The notes: generated by a model not told the origin, from the sequence alone. Shown: positions 44,206 through 54,733, counted from the first letter of the stretch. The stretch is 64,000 nucleotides of DNA from Flammeovirga pacifica (GCF_000807855.2 NZ_JRYR02000002.1:186001-250000), one strand, 5' to 3'. Numbers and translations: made by a program.

Positions 44206-46701
44206 ATGAAAAAAGTATTACTGCTCCTTTTTTTCTCAGTTGGAACGCTATTGATGACTAACTTCTCTGAAGTTAAACCAATCGACCAACTGATTCAAAA
44301 AATGAAAGATCAAAAAATTAGCTTCTCAAAAGAGTTAATTTACGTTCATACGGACAAGCCTTACTATATGGCGGGAGAAAATATATATTATAAAGCTTAT
44401 TTAAGAGAAGCTTCTACTTTCTTTCTCCGTCAAATAAGTAAAACAGTTTATGTAGAGTTGATAGATCCCAAAAATGAAATCATCTCTAAAAAGCTTATCA
44501 GAGTGGATGGTGAACACAATCATGGTGATTTTAAACTGAGTACTGAGTTGGAACAGGGTACTTACCAACTAAGGGCTTATACCAATTGGATGAGAAATTT
44601 CGGGATGAAGTATTTTTACGAACAAGACATAAAAATATTTCAGATAGATATGGAGAATAGAAGAGAGGAGTTGGCATCAAAAACGGAAAATCAAGAAATA
44701 ATTGATAGATCTTCTAATGGGTATCAACAAGATTATGATCTTCAATTTTTTGCTGAGGCAGGACATCTTGTAGCGGGTGTTCCTTCAAAAATAGGTTTTA
44801 AATTGTTGAATGAAAATGGATTAGGTCAAGATTTCTCTGCTACTGTTTTTGATAATGATGGAACTAAAGTTGAAGAGGTAAGTAGTGATCATTTAGGTAT
44901 GGGAAGTCTAATGTTGATGCCAGAGTCAGGCAAAAGCTATTATGCTATTTTAAATAAAGATCTACATAAAAACCAACCGAAAAAATATCCTTTACCTTCA
45001 ATAGAACTGCAAGGAACAACCCTAAAAGTATTTAATTCTAGAGATGATTTATGGGTGGTTCAGGTAATATCTACAGATGGTAAATTAGGAGAAGGAGCAT
45101 TTTTATTGACTTCTCAAAGAGGAAATCCTTTATTTGGATTTGACTGTACTACTTCAAATACATCTATTAGAATTAAAGTTCCTATGGATAATATTCAAAA
45201 TGGTATAGTCAATTTCACTTTATTTGATAAAAATTCTCAACCAATTTTAGAGCGTAAATCATTTAAATATATTCCAAAAGTACCTGTTTTAGAGACAGAT
45301 CAACCCGCTTATAAAAAACGAGAAAAAGTAACCTTAGACATCACATTACCCTCCAACGAAAATGGGGCGAAATTAGCAGAGGCTTCTGTTACTATTTTGG
45401 ATAAGAACCTTATTGATTTAAGTGTAAAAGAAAAAACCTTAGAATCCGAGTGGCTTTTCAAAGAAGGAATCAAAGGAAACATCGAACAACCTAAATGGTA
45501 TTTTGATGATTTTTCTAAAGAAAAGTCTCATTTAATAGATAATTTGATGATTACTCAAGGATATGAAAAACCACTTTGGGTGAATCACCTTGAGGACACT
45601 TTGAAGATGGATTACCTTCCTGAGAGAGGAATATCCATTCTAGGGAAAACAAGTAGTATCTGGAACAAAGACAAAATTAGAGTTTCAGAGATTACGATGA
45701 CCAGTCTAAGTAGTGAAAAATCATTCGTAGATCAGGTCATTACCGACGATGAAGGACAATTTACTTTTACAGGAATGGTATTTTATGATACAACAGAATT
45801 TGTGTTTTCTGCTAAAAAGTATAATGTAAAAAGAGCGAAAACTACTGAAAATAAGAATGTTGATATATCCTTATACGGTGTTGATTCTCCAGTGATTTAT
45901 CCTAAATCCACACAAGAATTCACATCAACTTTTAATGCTTTAGCCGCTTATGAGAAGGAAATTCTAGAAATTGAAAAAATTAATAGAGCCTTTGATACTA
46001 AGACCATAATATTAGATGAAATTGAAATATTTGATGAAGCTGATCGAAGTGAGTTTGATCGTCCAGGTAAATTACATTCTAATGCACAAACAACTATTGT
46101 AATTGATCAAAATACAATGGCAGGCATGAATATGTGGCAATACTTACAAACTACACCAAGGGCATCTATGTTATTAAGAAGAGCAGGTGTGAGTGGTGTT
46201 GGGGCATCTTTGAGTATGGATGAAGACGGTCAAGTGAGTGAGTTAGATCAAACTTTACCAATCATCTTAGACGGCTTTCCTGTAGATATGTACGAACTCC
46301 AGTCTCTTATGGCATCTGATATTAGTTTTATAGAAATTCTTGATCCCATAGAAGCATCTATTTATATGAATTCAAGTAATGGTTTAATAGCAATGTATTC
46401 CAATACAGGAAATTTATCTCCTAATTATACAGTATATGGTATTAACTCGTTTAAACATCCAGGCTTTTACATGGGTAAGGAATTTTACACACCAAAATAT
46501 GATGTCCAAAAAGAAGAGCATATAAAACCTGATCATAGAATTACTTTAGATTGGATTCCTAACGTAGCTTTCGATTCCTTAGGTAAAGCTCAAATAGAAT
46601 TTTATACTGATGATAAGACCACAGATTATGTTATAGAAATAGAGGGCATACATCAAGATGGAGAGTTATTTTATTCTACACATGATTTTTTAAATAAATA
46701 A
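44206..46701 (+). CDS. Large secreted MG2-domain protein with plug-like segment
   Basis: An 831-residue exported protein (signal MKKVLLLLFFSVGTLLMTNF). Residues ~40-145 are an MG2-type macroglobulin domain ('ELIYVHTDKPYYMAGENIYYKAYLREAS', 'GTYQLRAYTNWMRNFG'). Several beta-sandwich regions follow. Residues ~640-745 include a TonB plug-like block: 'LPIILDGFPVDMYELQSLMASDISFIEILDPIEASIYM'. The family occurs widely in Bacteroidota beside outer-membrane proteins and is thought to be a surface scaffold. It has no barrel. It stands alone here, preceded by a ~220-base gap; a 36-residue peptide lies downstream. Confidence 0.8.
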   Translation: MKKVLLLLFFSVGTLLMTNFSEVKPIDQLIQKMKDQKISFSKELIYVHTDKPYYMAGENIYYKAYLREASTFFLRQISKTVYVELIDPKNEIISKKLIRVDGEHNHGDFKLSTELEQGTYQLRAYTNWMRNFGMKYFYEQDIKIFQIDMENRREELASKTENQEIIDRSSNGYQQDYDLQFFAEAGHLVAGVPSKIGFKLLNENGLGQDFSATVFDNDGTKVEEVSSDHLGMGSLMLMPESGKSYYAILNKDLHKNQPKKYPLPSIELQGTTLKVFNSRDDLWVVQVISTDGKLGEGAFLLTSQRGNPLFGFDCTTSNTSIRIKVPMDNIQNGIVNFTLFDKNSQPILERKSFKYIPKVPVLETDQPAYKKREKVTLDITLPSNENGAKLAEASVTILDKNLIDLSVKEKTLESEWLFKEGIKGNIEQPKWYFDDFSKEKSHLIDNLMITQGYEKPLWVNHLEDTLKMDYLPERGISILGKTSSIWNKDKIRVSEITMTSLSSEKSFVDQVITDDEGQFTFTGMVFYDTTEFVFSAKKYNVKRAKTTENKNVDISLYGVDSPVIYPKSTQEFTSTFNALAAYEKEILEIEKINRAFDTKTIILDEIEIFDEADRSEFDRPGKLHSNAQTTIVIDQNTMAGMNMWQYLQTTPRASMLLRRAGVSGVGASLSMDEDGQVSELDQTLPIILDGFPVDMYELQSLMASDISFIEILDPIEASIYMNSSNGLIAMYSNTGNLSPNYTVYGINSFKHPGFYMGKEFYTPKYDVQKEEHIKPDHRITLDWIPNVAFDSLGKAQIEFYTDDKTTDYVIEIEGIHQDGELFYSTHDFLNK

Positions 46702-46942
46702 GAAGTTATTTATGAATCTTAATCTGAGTCTTAAGCCTCTTAAAAAAAGTAATATTAATTTACTATTAGTTAAATTAAATGATAATGATTAGGGTGAGGT
46801 AACTATCAATTGTTATATATGTAATTGTAATATATTCAACTTGTTAGAGTATGTTAAAATTGAATAATATAATGACAGAATATAATATTCATATGTCTTC
46901 AATAGTACTACAACTATATTTTATAACAAATAATATCTTGAA

Positions 46943-47053
46943 ATGGTAAATAAAAACTCACTTAAATTGAAAGCAAGATTGTATTTAGAAACACTATATC
47001 TTGCAGGAGTAATGGGTGTAATTGTTATGGGTTTATGGTCATTTATTTATTAA
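46943..47053 (+). CDS. 36-residue membrane peptide
   Basis: ATG at 46943, TAA at 47051-47053. A polar basic start (MVNKNSLKLKARLYL) precedes one hydrophobic helix (YLAGVMGVIVMGLWSFIY) that ends the peptide. The topology is like small membrane proteins, and it is of the same kind as the ones at 29524 and 55001. A chance ORF cannot be excluded. Confidence 0.4.
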   Translation: MVNKNSLKLKARLYLETLYLAGVMGVIVMGLWSFIY

Positions 47054-47180
47054 ATGACACTCTAGTTTAATTACAAACACAAGGAAAATATATCGTTATT
47101 ACAAACTAGCTCTTTTTTTCTACTTAAAATTACAAGAATCAACTAGCAATAATGATAATTATTCAACTACTATAAAAAAA

Positions 47181-47227
47181 TAAGAGGCTGTCGAATAACT
47201 AATAATAAGTTATTCAGCAGCCTCTTA
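47181..47227 (-). terminator. Terminator of the GH81 gene
   Basis: A 20-bp stem with two central mismatches (TAAGAGGCTGTCGAATAACT at 47181-47200 with its complement at 47208-47227), followed on the minus strand by a TTTTTTTA run. It lies about 50 bases after the GH81 stop codon. Confidence 0.9.
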
Positions 47228-47275
47228 TTTTATATCGGTCGTCCTTATTTAATCGTACTATTGATGACGATTAAA

Positions 47276-50200
47276 CTATTGTTTAATCACTTTAATTTGA
47301 TTGAACTCCTGTTCTCCTTGAATCTGTATGAAGTAAATTCCCGATTGGAATGATTGGAAATCAATTTCTACATGATTGCTTTGGTGTAGTAACTGACGAA
47401 TCATTTTACCTTCTAGATTAATAATATTGATGTTTTGATCACTTTCAGGTAAATCAAGTACAAGAATATTTTTCACAGGGTTGGGGTAAAAAGCAACAGT
47501 TGTAAGCTCATCTTCTAGGCTTGTGATGTCTGATTCATCTTCAATCACGATACTCATCTGTGCCGAAGCTGTTTCTCCTTGGTCATCTGTAGCAATAGCC
47601 TCTACTTCATAAGTTCCAGTAGCAGTTGCTGTCCAGTCTAATTCGTAAGGTGCAGAAATCAGCGAGCGGATCAATTCATCGTTTACATAAATATCAACTT
47701 TTGTGATACTACCGTCTTCATCAGAAGCATTTGCTGTAAATGTGACTGTTGCTCCAAGAACATAAGTTGTTGCATCGTCTGTTGTTGCTAATGAAACCGT
47801 AGGCAAAGCATTTTCTACGCTACTGTCTACAACATTCACAACTACCTGAGCACTATTTGTTAACTCATCATTGTCTGTCGCCATAGCTTTTACAGTATAT
47901 TCCCCTTCAGTATCACCTGTAAAGCTGAAAGTATAAGGCGCTTCAGTAACCGTAGAGAGCAATGCATCATTAACATAGAAATCTACTTTAGCAATTGATC
48001 CATCTTTATCTTCAGCAGTAGCATTGAAGGTGATTTCACTTCCTACTTCGTAAGTTGATTGATTGTCTGATGTACCTAAAGTAACAGTAGGTGTATTATT
48101 ACTGATCTCCTCAGTAAGGTCGAAAGTCATTTTACCTAAGTTGAAGTCACCCCCAACAAAATAAACTTTCAATACATGTTCACCCTTCGTTAGTGATAAG
48201 TTCTCAACGGTCTTACTTTCCCAAGTATTCCATCCGCCAGTAGCATCCACAGAAATATTACCGGAGATATTCGCTCCGTCAACTTCTAAATAGAAAGGTC
48301 CTCTAGCTTCTGAATTGTCAGATGCGTACCTGAAAGTGAAAGAGTAGGTACCAGAAGTTGTAACATCTACTGTATATCTTAACCATTCTCCTGCACCAAC
48401 CCAACCTACTGTTGGTCCTTCATCTTCACCTAAGACAACGTCAACAAATTCTTCTTTTCTAAAGTTGCCTTCATTGTATTCTACGAGATCGAAGTATGTA
48501 ATACCCTGACCATTTCCGAATTCAAAAACATCATAGTGTCCAGATTCAATACTACCAGGGATAGTTGCAGCAATATCATTGTAAGGAAAAATATTACCAA
48601 TAGATACCGTTAATGCTGTAGATGATAATGAAGAAGCATCTTCGAAAGTAACAATTGCACTGATAGCAACATTACCTGATTGATCTGAAGGCCAAGTCAC
48701 TGTATATGGTGCTTCAGATGAAGTACCGATAGCTACATCGTTGGCAAAGTATTCTACTGATACTACTGTTTCTACCGCATTTAAGATTTCAGCAGATAGC
48801 ACAATATCCTGACCAATCACATAGCTTTTATCTTTTGATATACCTGAGATTGTTAAGGTAGGATCATCTCCACCGGCATCATCACAACTTCCTAAAGTAA
48901 ATGATTGTTTATCTTCTATGGTGTTTCTTTCTCCCCCTTCAGGATGAGAGTAAGTATAGTAGAAAGTAACTTCACTACCTGCTTCTGCTGTTAATTGGAA
49001 AGGGGCACTTGGTGTAGCATTGTGTCCTCCTTTATCAACACCATTTACAGAATAATATAAGATCAAGACATTGTCACCTAAACCATCAATTAGAGGTAAA
49101 AACGTAAGTGTTGGATTTTCAGTATCTGAAGAGAATTCATAACTAAAATCTCCGTTAGCAACCGTACCTTCAAAACAAGCATTTGCTGAAGTTCCTGAAA
49201 TTTTCACTTCTTTAGAAGTTGCCGTCTTATTGTCATTGTCAGTAACTACAGCAGTAACTATATGCTGACCTTTTGTTACATCCCAAGAAATAGAATAAGG
49301 TGCTTCATTGTCGATGCCGATAGAAGCGTCGTTTACAAAGAATTCTACTTGATGAATAGTACCATCTTCATCACCAGCGTTAGCAGAAATTGAAATGTTA
49401 GTTCCCTCTTTATATGAAGCACCTGGTGTTGGTGTAACAATCTCTACTGTCGGAATTGTCGTATCGACAGGTGTACTGACACAACCTCCAACAATAAATG
49501 TGTTTGGTGTAGCTGACGTATTTCTTTCTCCACCTTCAGGGTGAGAGTATGTATAATAGAATGTGATCTGTGTGCCGTTGGCAGCAGTAATTGGGAAAGG
49601 CTCGTTCGGAGTGGCATTGTAACCACCAAAACCTCCACCATTTATTGATAAGAATAAGATACAAGTTGGCGCCCCCATTCCTGATTGGTTCGGAATAAAT
49701 GTTAGAGTAGGATTTTCGCTATCATCTGATAATTCAAAATCATAATCTCCATTATCACTTGTGCCTGAACAAGACGGTGCTGTTACCGCAGTGATCGTTA
49801 CCGATGCACTTGTACCCGTTTTATCATCACTATCTGTTGCCAAAGCGTAGATAGCGTATTCTTTTAATTCAGTAGGTGTCCATTCAATTTCGAAAGGAGC
49901 TGATGAGATAACACCAATAGAAGCACCATCCACAAAGAATTCAACAGAAGTTACCTCACCGTCAATATCATTAGCGGCAGCGGTTAAAGTAGTGGTGTTG
50001 TCTACAAACATTTCATCACCTGCCATAGGGGAAGTAATGCTGACTGTTGGTGCTATTTTTCCATCTGTAGTGACAATCAGCTTGATGTAATCAGTGTTTG
50101 AATATCCTCCATTATCAACAGTTAAGGCAATCAAATATTCACCTTCTTCAAGGTTTGTAAGTGATGGCGTTACTGAGGTAGCTTCAGAGAATTCAATCAC

Positions 50201-53200
50201 ACTTTCACCATAAACCTGAGTCCATAAGTAAGTCAGGTCGTTGTCTCCCGAATCAGAACTATTAGAACCATCCAGTGTAAAGGCTCCTGCAGATAGGTCT
50301 ACTACTTGATCCTCGCCTGCATCGGCTACAGGAACATCGTAAGGAAGATCTGATACACGCTCAAAGCTCATTCTACCTAAGTTGAATTCACCACCTAAGA
50401 AAGAAACTCTTAAAACATGTTGTCCTTGAGTAAATGCAATATCATTTACAGTAGCAGATGCCCAAGTACCCCAATCGCCTGTAGAACCTGCTTCGATATC
50501 TTCAGAGATCTTTTCATCATCAAGTGATAAGTAGAAAGGACCGCCTCCGTTGGCATTTGCACTCGCGTATCTGTAAGTGAAGTTGTACAATCCTGCTGTT
50601 TCAACATCGATAGTATATTCCATCCATTCTCCAGCAGAAGTCCAGCCTACAGTAGCCCCTTCTGTTTCATCAGCGACATTATCAATATATTCGTCTTTTC
50701 TGTAATTACCTTCATTGTATACAGAGGCATCGAAATAAGTGATTCCTTGTCCTACGCCACCTTCAAACTCATCAAAGTTACCTGCGTCAATAGTACCAGG
50801 GATAACATTCACCTCGTTATTGAAAGGAACCTGAAGACCGGCAACCACCGTGATAATGTTAGAAACATCCACAGCATCATCTACATGAATTTTTGTGTAA
50901 AAACGGTGTTCGCCGGCTGTTAATTTTTCAGCTTTAAAGGTAAAGGGAGCATTACTTAGTTCACCAATTTTATTTCCATTGTCATAGAATTCAACTTTGG
51001 AAGGCGTTGCATCAGTAACCGTTAATGAAAGTTCGATGGAACCATTCACGGCGGCCTGTTTGAAGCTACTTTCTAAAAGACTTTCTATTTCTACATCTTT
51101 ATTGGTAACAGTTGTGCCTGCTGCTACGGTTAATGAGTATCCATCAGAGTAATTTACAGTGATTTCTTCTGTACCGTAGTTGTGAGCAACGTATGTTTTG
51201 TCTCCATCTTTGTTAAAAGTAACGGCCATTGGATAGTCGGCAGTTACCGAGACATCAATCTGACCAAGAGCATTCATACTATGCAACCAATAGTAGGTAT
51301 GAGCATCTGATACACCAAATTTTAATGGGCGATTAGGATGGTCATTGTATAGCTCTAATGCTTTTTCCGGGTCTGAGAAAGATAAGTAGCCCCACATCAC
51401 GTCGTACCATAGATTCGGGTTATCTACCTTATTAAGGACACCAGTATTTTGTGTCATTTCGTTCCACAGTTTATTTACATAATCTGTGTTGTGACCTAAA
51501 TACAAAGCACCTCCATGTAATGGATATAATTCTATATTATAAGAAGCAGCAATATCTGCTGTCCAGAAAGTTCCGTTATCGTAGCTGTTACTCCATACTC
51601 TAGAGACCAAGCTGTATTGTTGGTCATCTTTAAAGTTTCTTTCATTCATATCAAACCAATATTCTTCCACAGCTGTTTGCTCGGTAGTATACAAGTAGAT
51701 ACCTAGATCTCTGATTTCGTCATTTCCTGTCACTGTACCCCAGTGAATCAATGAAGAGTGGAATTGCATACTTTCAGAGGTGGATTCTTGGTCATTTCCT
51801 TGAGGGAAAGAAGCGAAACCATTTGCCCAACAGTGACCTGCATATGGACTGAAGTTTCTTAGGAATGGGAACAATTCATCTTCTCTATCTGGTGAAGAAG
51901 CATCTCTGATTAATAAATTGATCATATCGCCATATTGGTCTGCCCAACCTGGCTCATATTGTTCCATAAATGCAGCAGCATGAATAAAGTATCCCCAATG
52001 GAAGTGATGGTCGTTTAAATTAGAATCTTGACCATGACCGGCAGGGTAACCCAACATCGCGCTCCAGTCTGTGTTGTAATAGAAAAGGAAGGCTACTTCG
52101 TCATTTTCAGCCGATAACCAATCTTCTAATCGTTCTTTAATTGTTGATACAATGTTATCTCTAACATCAGTTTCTCCCATTAAATCAGCAATCCTAGCTG
52201 TCTGAATCAAACGGTTCATCGCTTGCCCTTCATTGTAAGAATCTGTCCAATCCGACAAACCTTCATTTTCTAGTGATTTAACCTTAGATAATAGTGAAGA
52301 AACATCGAAAGTTTCGCTACTGTTATTGACATAAGGAAGTGTTGGAAGGATACCTCTGAATGTATTTTGAACCTGGAAAGAATTACCTTCAATCATTTTT
52401 AACTCACCTCTTACCGTCGTATAACTTGTAGAAGTTGGTTGAGTAGAAGCATCAGAAAGATTCGCCCATTGGTGAGGTAATACCCCTAAAAGCATCTTTG
52501 TGTCATCACCTTCTTTTACATCTGTAGTGACTGTGAAATCTGTTGTAAGTGACGAAGCATCAGTATCGTATTCCCATGTCACATTGGTATTGGTAGGGAA
52601 TACATATGCATATTTCTTGAAACTTTCAGCAGTAGTGGCCACATCTGAAGTGCTTTGAGGAAGCATGGCTACTGACCAATAATTTTTATCATTTAGAGAC
52701 GATGTGTAAGTATTACCGTCTTGAGTCCACGTACTTCCAGTAGGAGCATAGATCACAAAATCTGCACCTTCTCTGGCATCTTGTACCATAATGATTTCAT
52801 CAGAAACAGTTACAGTACCATGGTTGATTGTGATAGAAGCATTGTCTTCATCACCTTTAGTGAAGTAGACGAAAGGCATACCAATACCTGTTGTTGCTTG
52901 CAAATGATGTGTTTCATCATTCCAATCGATCGTTACTGTCCAATCACTATGATCAGCAACAGTAGCTTTTGATGCAGATAAACCATCTACACCTACAACA
53001 ATTGGAAGTAAATCATCAAAAACTCCCCAAGAGATGTAGCTCATCACTAAACCATCATTGGTAGTTTTCATGGAAATTGGATAATTGAATAGGTTGGATG
53101 CATGGTCACTTTGGATAAGTGTTGACCACCAATCATTTGTAGGGACAGGTTTTCCGACAGCATTTTCACTTAGTTGAGGTGTTCCTGAAGGGTAGCTGTT

Positions 53201-53344
53201 TCTTCCTGCTGCATCAGTACCAGGAAACGTTGTTGTATAGCTACCACTCCCAATATTGGTGATTTGAGCATACCCGGTAAATTGAATAGAAAGAGACAAT
53301 AAAGCCACTAAAATGACCGTATGTGCCGTAATTTTACATTTCAT
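47276..53344 (-). CDS. Giant multimodular GH81 endo-beta-1,3-glucanase secreted by T9SS
   Basis: A 2022-residue enzyme. Signal peptide (~1-26), then GH81 (~30-755: 'GKPVPTNDWWSTLI', 'GQDSNLNDHHFHWGYF', 'NDQESTSESMQFHSS'), which cuts beta-1,3-glucan such as laminarin or callose. Next come an Ig-like domain (~755-840), CBM6 (~846-996, 'GAGEWMEYT'-type block), PKD-like (~1000-1097), Ig (~1100-1190), CBM56-like (~1191-1287, 'ITFYYTYSHPEGGERNT'), Ig (~1290-1385), a second CBM56-like (~1388-1483), Ig (~1490-1590), a second CBM6 (~1590-1740), two more Ig-like domains (~1745-1940) and a T9SS sorting domain ('FYPNPVKNILVL'). CBM6 and CBM56 commonly bind beta-1,3-glucan, so the tail should hold the enzyme on substrate. 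Monocistronic with its own terminator. Confidence 0.93.
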   Translation of the reverse strand: MKCKITAHTVILVALLSLSIQFTGYAQITNIGSGSYTTTFPGTDAAGRNSYPSGTPQLSENAVGKPVPTNDWWSTLIQSDHASNLFNYPISMKTTNDGLVMSYISWGVFDDLLPIVVGVDGLSASKATVADHSDWTVTIDWNDETHHLQATTGIGMPFVYFTKGDEDNASITINHGTVTVSDEIIMVQDAREGADFVIYAPTGSTWTQDGNTYTSSLNDKNYWSVAMLPQSTSDVATTAESFKKYAYVFPTNTNVTWEYDTDASSLTTDFTVTTDVKEGDDTKMLLGVLPHQWANLSDASTQPTSTSYTTVRGELKMIEGNSFQVQNTFRGILPTLPYVNNSSETFDVSSLLSKVKSLENEGLSDWTDSYNEGQAMNRLIQTARIADLMGETDVRDNIVSTIKERLEDWLSAENDEVAFLFYYNTDWSAMLGYPAGHGQDSNLNDHHFHWGYFIHAAAFMEQYEPGWADQYGDMINLLIRDASSPDREDELFPFLRNFSPYAGHCWANGFASFPQGNDQESTSESMQFHSSLIHWGTVTGNDEIRDLGIYLYTTEQTAVEEYWFDMNERNFKDDQQYSLVSRVWSNSYDNGTFWTADIAASYNIELYPLHGGALYLGHNTDYVNKLWNEMTQNTGVLNKVDNPNLWYDVMWGYLSFSDPEKALELYNDHPNRPLKFGVSDAHTYYWLHSMNALGQIDVSVTADYPMAVTFNKDGDKTYVAHNYGTEEITVNYSDGYSLTVAAGTTVTNKDVEIESLLESSFKQAAVNGSIELSLTVTDATPSKVEFYDNGNKIGELSNAPFTFKAEKLTAGEHRFYTKIHVDDAVDVSNIITVVAGLQVPFNNEVNVIPGTIDAGNFDEFEGGVGQGITYFDASVYNEGNYRKDEYIDNVADETEGATVGWTSAGEWMEYTIDVETAGLYNFTYRYASANANGGGPFYLSLDDEKISEDIEAGSTGDWGTWASATVNDIAFTQGQHVLRVSFLGGEFNLGRMSFERVSDLPYDVPVADAGEDQVVDLSAGAFTLDGSNSSDSGDNDLTYLWTQVYGESVIEFSEATSVTPSLTNLEEGEYLIALTVDNGGYSNTDYIKLIVTTDGKIAPTVSITSPMAGDEMFVDNTTTLTAAANDIDGEVTSVEFFVDGASIGVISSAPFEIEWTPTELKEYAIYALATDSDDKTGTSASVTITAVTAPSCSGTSDNGDYDFELSDDSENPTLTFIPNQSGMGAPTCILFLSINGGGFGGYNATPNEPFPITAANGTQITFYYTYSHPEGGERNTSATPNTFIVGGCVSTPVDTTIPTVEIVTPTPGASYKEGTNISISANAGDEDGTIHQVEFFVNDASIGIDNEAPYSISWDVTKGQHIVTAVVTDNDNKTATSKEVKISGTSANACFEGTVANGDFSYEFSSDTENPTLTFLPLIDGLGDNVLILYYSVNGVDKGGHNATPSAPFQLTAEAGSEVTFYYTYSHPEGGERNTIEDKQSFTLGSCDDAGGDDPTLTISGISKDKSYVIGQDIVLSAEILNAVETVVSVEYFANDVAIGTSSEAPYTVTWPSDQSGNVAISAIVTFEDASSLSSTALTVSIGNIFPYNDIAATIPGSIESGHYDVFEFGNGQGITYFDLVEYNEGNFRKEEFVDVVLGEDEGPTVGWVGAGEWLRYTVDVTTSGTYSFTFRYASDNSEARGPFYLEVDGANISGNISVDATGGWNTWESKTVENLSLTKGEHVLKVYFVGGDFNLGKMTFDLTEEISNNTPTVTLGTSDNQSTYEVGSEITFNATAEDKDGSIAKVDFYVNDALLSTVTEAPYTFSFTGDTEGEYTVKAMATDNDELTNSAQVVVNVVDSSVENALPTVSLATTDDATTYVLGATVTFTANASDEDGSITKVDIYVNDELIRSLISAPYELDWTATATGTYEVEAIATDDQGETASAQMSIVIEDESDITSLEDELTTVAFYPNPVKNILVLDLPESDQNINIINLEGKMIRQLLHQSNHVEIDFQSFQSGIYFIQIQGEQEFNQIKVIKQ

Positions 53345-54005
53345 AGATTATTGTTCTGTAATAGTTATCTCTGGACAAGAGAAATTAATTTTAGTGAATT
53401 GAGTATTTACTTGAAGAGATTTGTGCACAAAAAATGTTAGTTAATACTTCATTTCAGTTCATTGATACATTAGCGAATTCACTTATTGGACGTTCGCTCA
53501 AAACAAACATAGAATATGATTCTGAGAGTTAAAAATCATGTATTTTATGTGATTATCACTTAAAAGAAAAGGTGTTAATATGATTGTAGTCAGTGATTTA
53601 TGTGTATTTATTTCCGTATTTGTAAATAAGTATTAATCACTTAAAAAAAATAACTTTAACATTTCTGCTTTAAAAAAAACTGAAATTATATAGGGATGAA
53701 ACCATCATTATTTATGATCCTAATATTTTTTGAGATTCAACTATATGTTTGTAGATTACTCTATTTCTATTTAATATTATGTAGATGATTTTTTATATCT
53801 AAGCAACACCTAAAAGAGTGATACTTTCTAAATAATCGATAGGTTTATCGTTAATAAGTTATTTTCAACCTGAGTTTCATTTTTTGTTTTACCCATGCGG
53901 CTTTTTCACAAGAGAAATTTCTATTGCATAAGGAGGTAGTTAATCAGTAATTATGACTGTATTTTTAAGTTAAATTACAGAAAACTGATCTTTTTAATTT
54001 TAGCT

Positions 54006-54174
54006 ATGAAACAATTTAATGGAGAATTATTGGGAATAAACTATTACTATAAAAGGAAGAGTTTTTTGGGATTATCATTTCAATGAAGATATTGATAACG
54101 GGTTTGAACTAATACTATGGCAAGCTATTGTCTATAATGTTGTCAAACAAAACCGCCTAAATATTGGTATGTAG
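54006..54174 (+). pseudogene. Frameshifted fragment of an unknown gene
   Basis: Starting at ATG 54006 the frame reads MKQFNGELLGINYYYKRK and breaks near the T-run at 54062-54067; in another frame it continues as WDYHFNEDIDNGFELI and LWQAIVYNVVKQNRLNIGM to a TAG at 54172-54174. Both parts look like real protein. The likely cause is a one-base change in the homopolymer. The family is not recognised. Confidence 0.35.
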
Positions 54175-54427
54175 CCAACAAAAGATAGAATATCGATTTT
54201 ATAAGATGGTGGATATTTAAACTATTATTATTATTTCTTGACTACGAATGAAATGGGCAGATAACTTAATGCTATTTAATAATAACTTGGGTAGGGTATG
54301 TGCTTTTCGAAGCTGAATATTATTATCTCATTTAAGATTAAAATCAAGAACTATTACTAAACGTAGCCAAAGCAGGAATTTGTAGGAAAAAAATAATTTA
54401 TAATGGGAAAGCTTTTGAACGACTAAT

Positions 54428-54480
54428 CAAAAAAGGTTGTAAAATGATATCAATGTCATTTTACAACCTTTTTGTATTTT
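54428..54480. terminator. Bidirectional terminator
   Basis: A 17-18 bp perfect stem (AAAAGGTTGTAAAATGA ending at 54447, with its complement at 54456-54473) bordered by A-runs on one side and T-runs on the other. It serves the minus-strand small regulator that ends at 54488. Confidence 0.9.
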
Positions 54481-54487
54481 ATCACGC

Positions 54488-54733
54488 TTAAAGAGCTGTT
54501 TCTAAAAGTTCTTGTGCTTTTTCAGAACCAGTTGAGGTAATTGAACAGAATACACCTTTTGGACTTTTTTCTACATTAGAAATATACCCTTGTTCAGATA
54601 AGCTGCCTACCATTTCTTCAATTTCAAATGTAGATGCTTGAATCCCCATTTGTCGGACAATTGTTTGTAGGCTGATGTTGTTGCTTAAGCATATTCCAGC
54701 TAAAAGCTTGTAAATTTTGAGTTCTTTGGACAT
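54488..54733 (-). CDS. Small winged-helix-like DNA-binding protein
   Basis: An 81-residue cytoplasmic protein. The pattern helix ('LKIYKLLAGICLSN'), helix ('SLQTIVRQMG'), helix ('STFEIEEMVGSLSEQGYI') and a beta wing ('SNVEKSPKGVFCSITSTG') fits a MarR/PadR-like winged helix, but it lacks the dimerisation helices of full-length members. It may be a minimal regulator or a PCI-like adaptor. It is monocistronic with a strong terminator. Confidence 0.6.
   Translation of the reverse strand: MSKELKIYKLLAGICLSNNISLQTIVRQMGIQASTFEIEEMVGSLSEQGYISNVEKSPKGVFCSITSTGSEKAQELLETAL

Larger units (their letters stand above)
46702..47275. other. 574-base gap with a small ORF and a terminator
   Basis: Contains the 36-residue ORF at 46943-47053 and the GH81 terminator at 47181-47227, listed separately. 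The remaining sequence is AT-rich and shows no other structure I can support. Confidence 0.5.
53345..54487. other. 1.1-kb gap upstream of GH81, with one frameshifted ORF remnant
   Basis: The part near 53345 must hold the GH81 promoter; no boxes are certain. A decayed reading frame lies at 54006-54174 (listed separately). A terminator at 54428-54480 closes the gap. The rest is very AT-rich with no gene I can support. Confidence 0.5.

Noticed and set aside
53696-53791. Short hydrophobic ORF starting MKPSLFMILIFF
   Set aside because: 31 codons in very AT-rich DNA without supporting context; hydrophobic peptides arise by chance from T-rich sequence.
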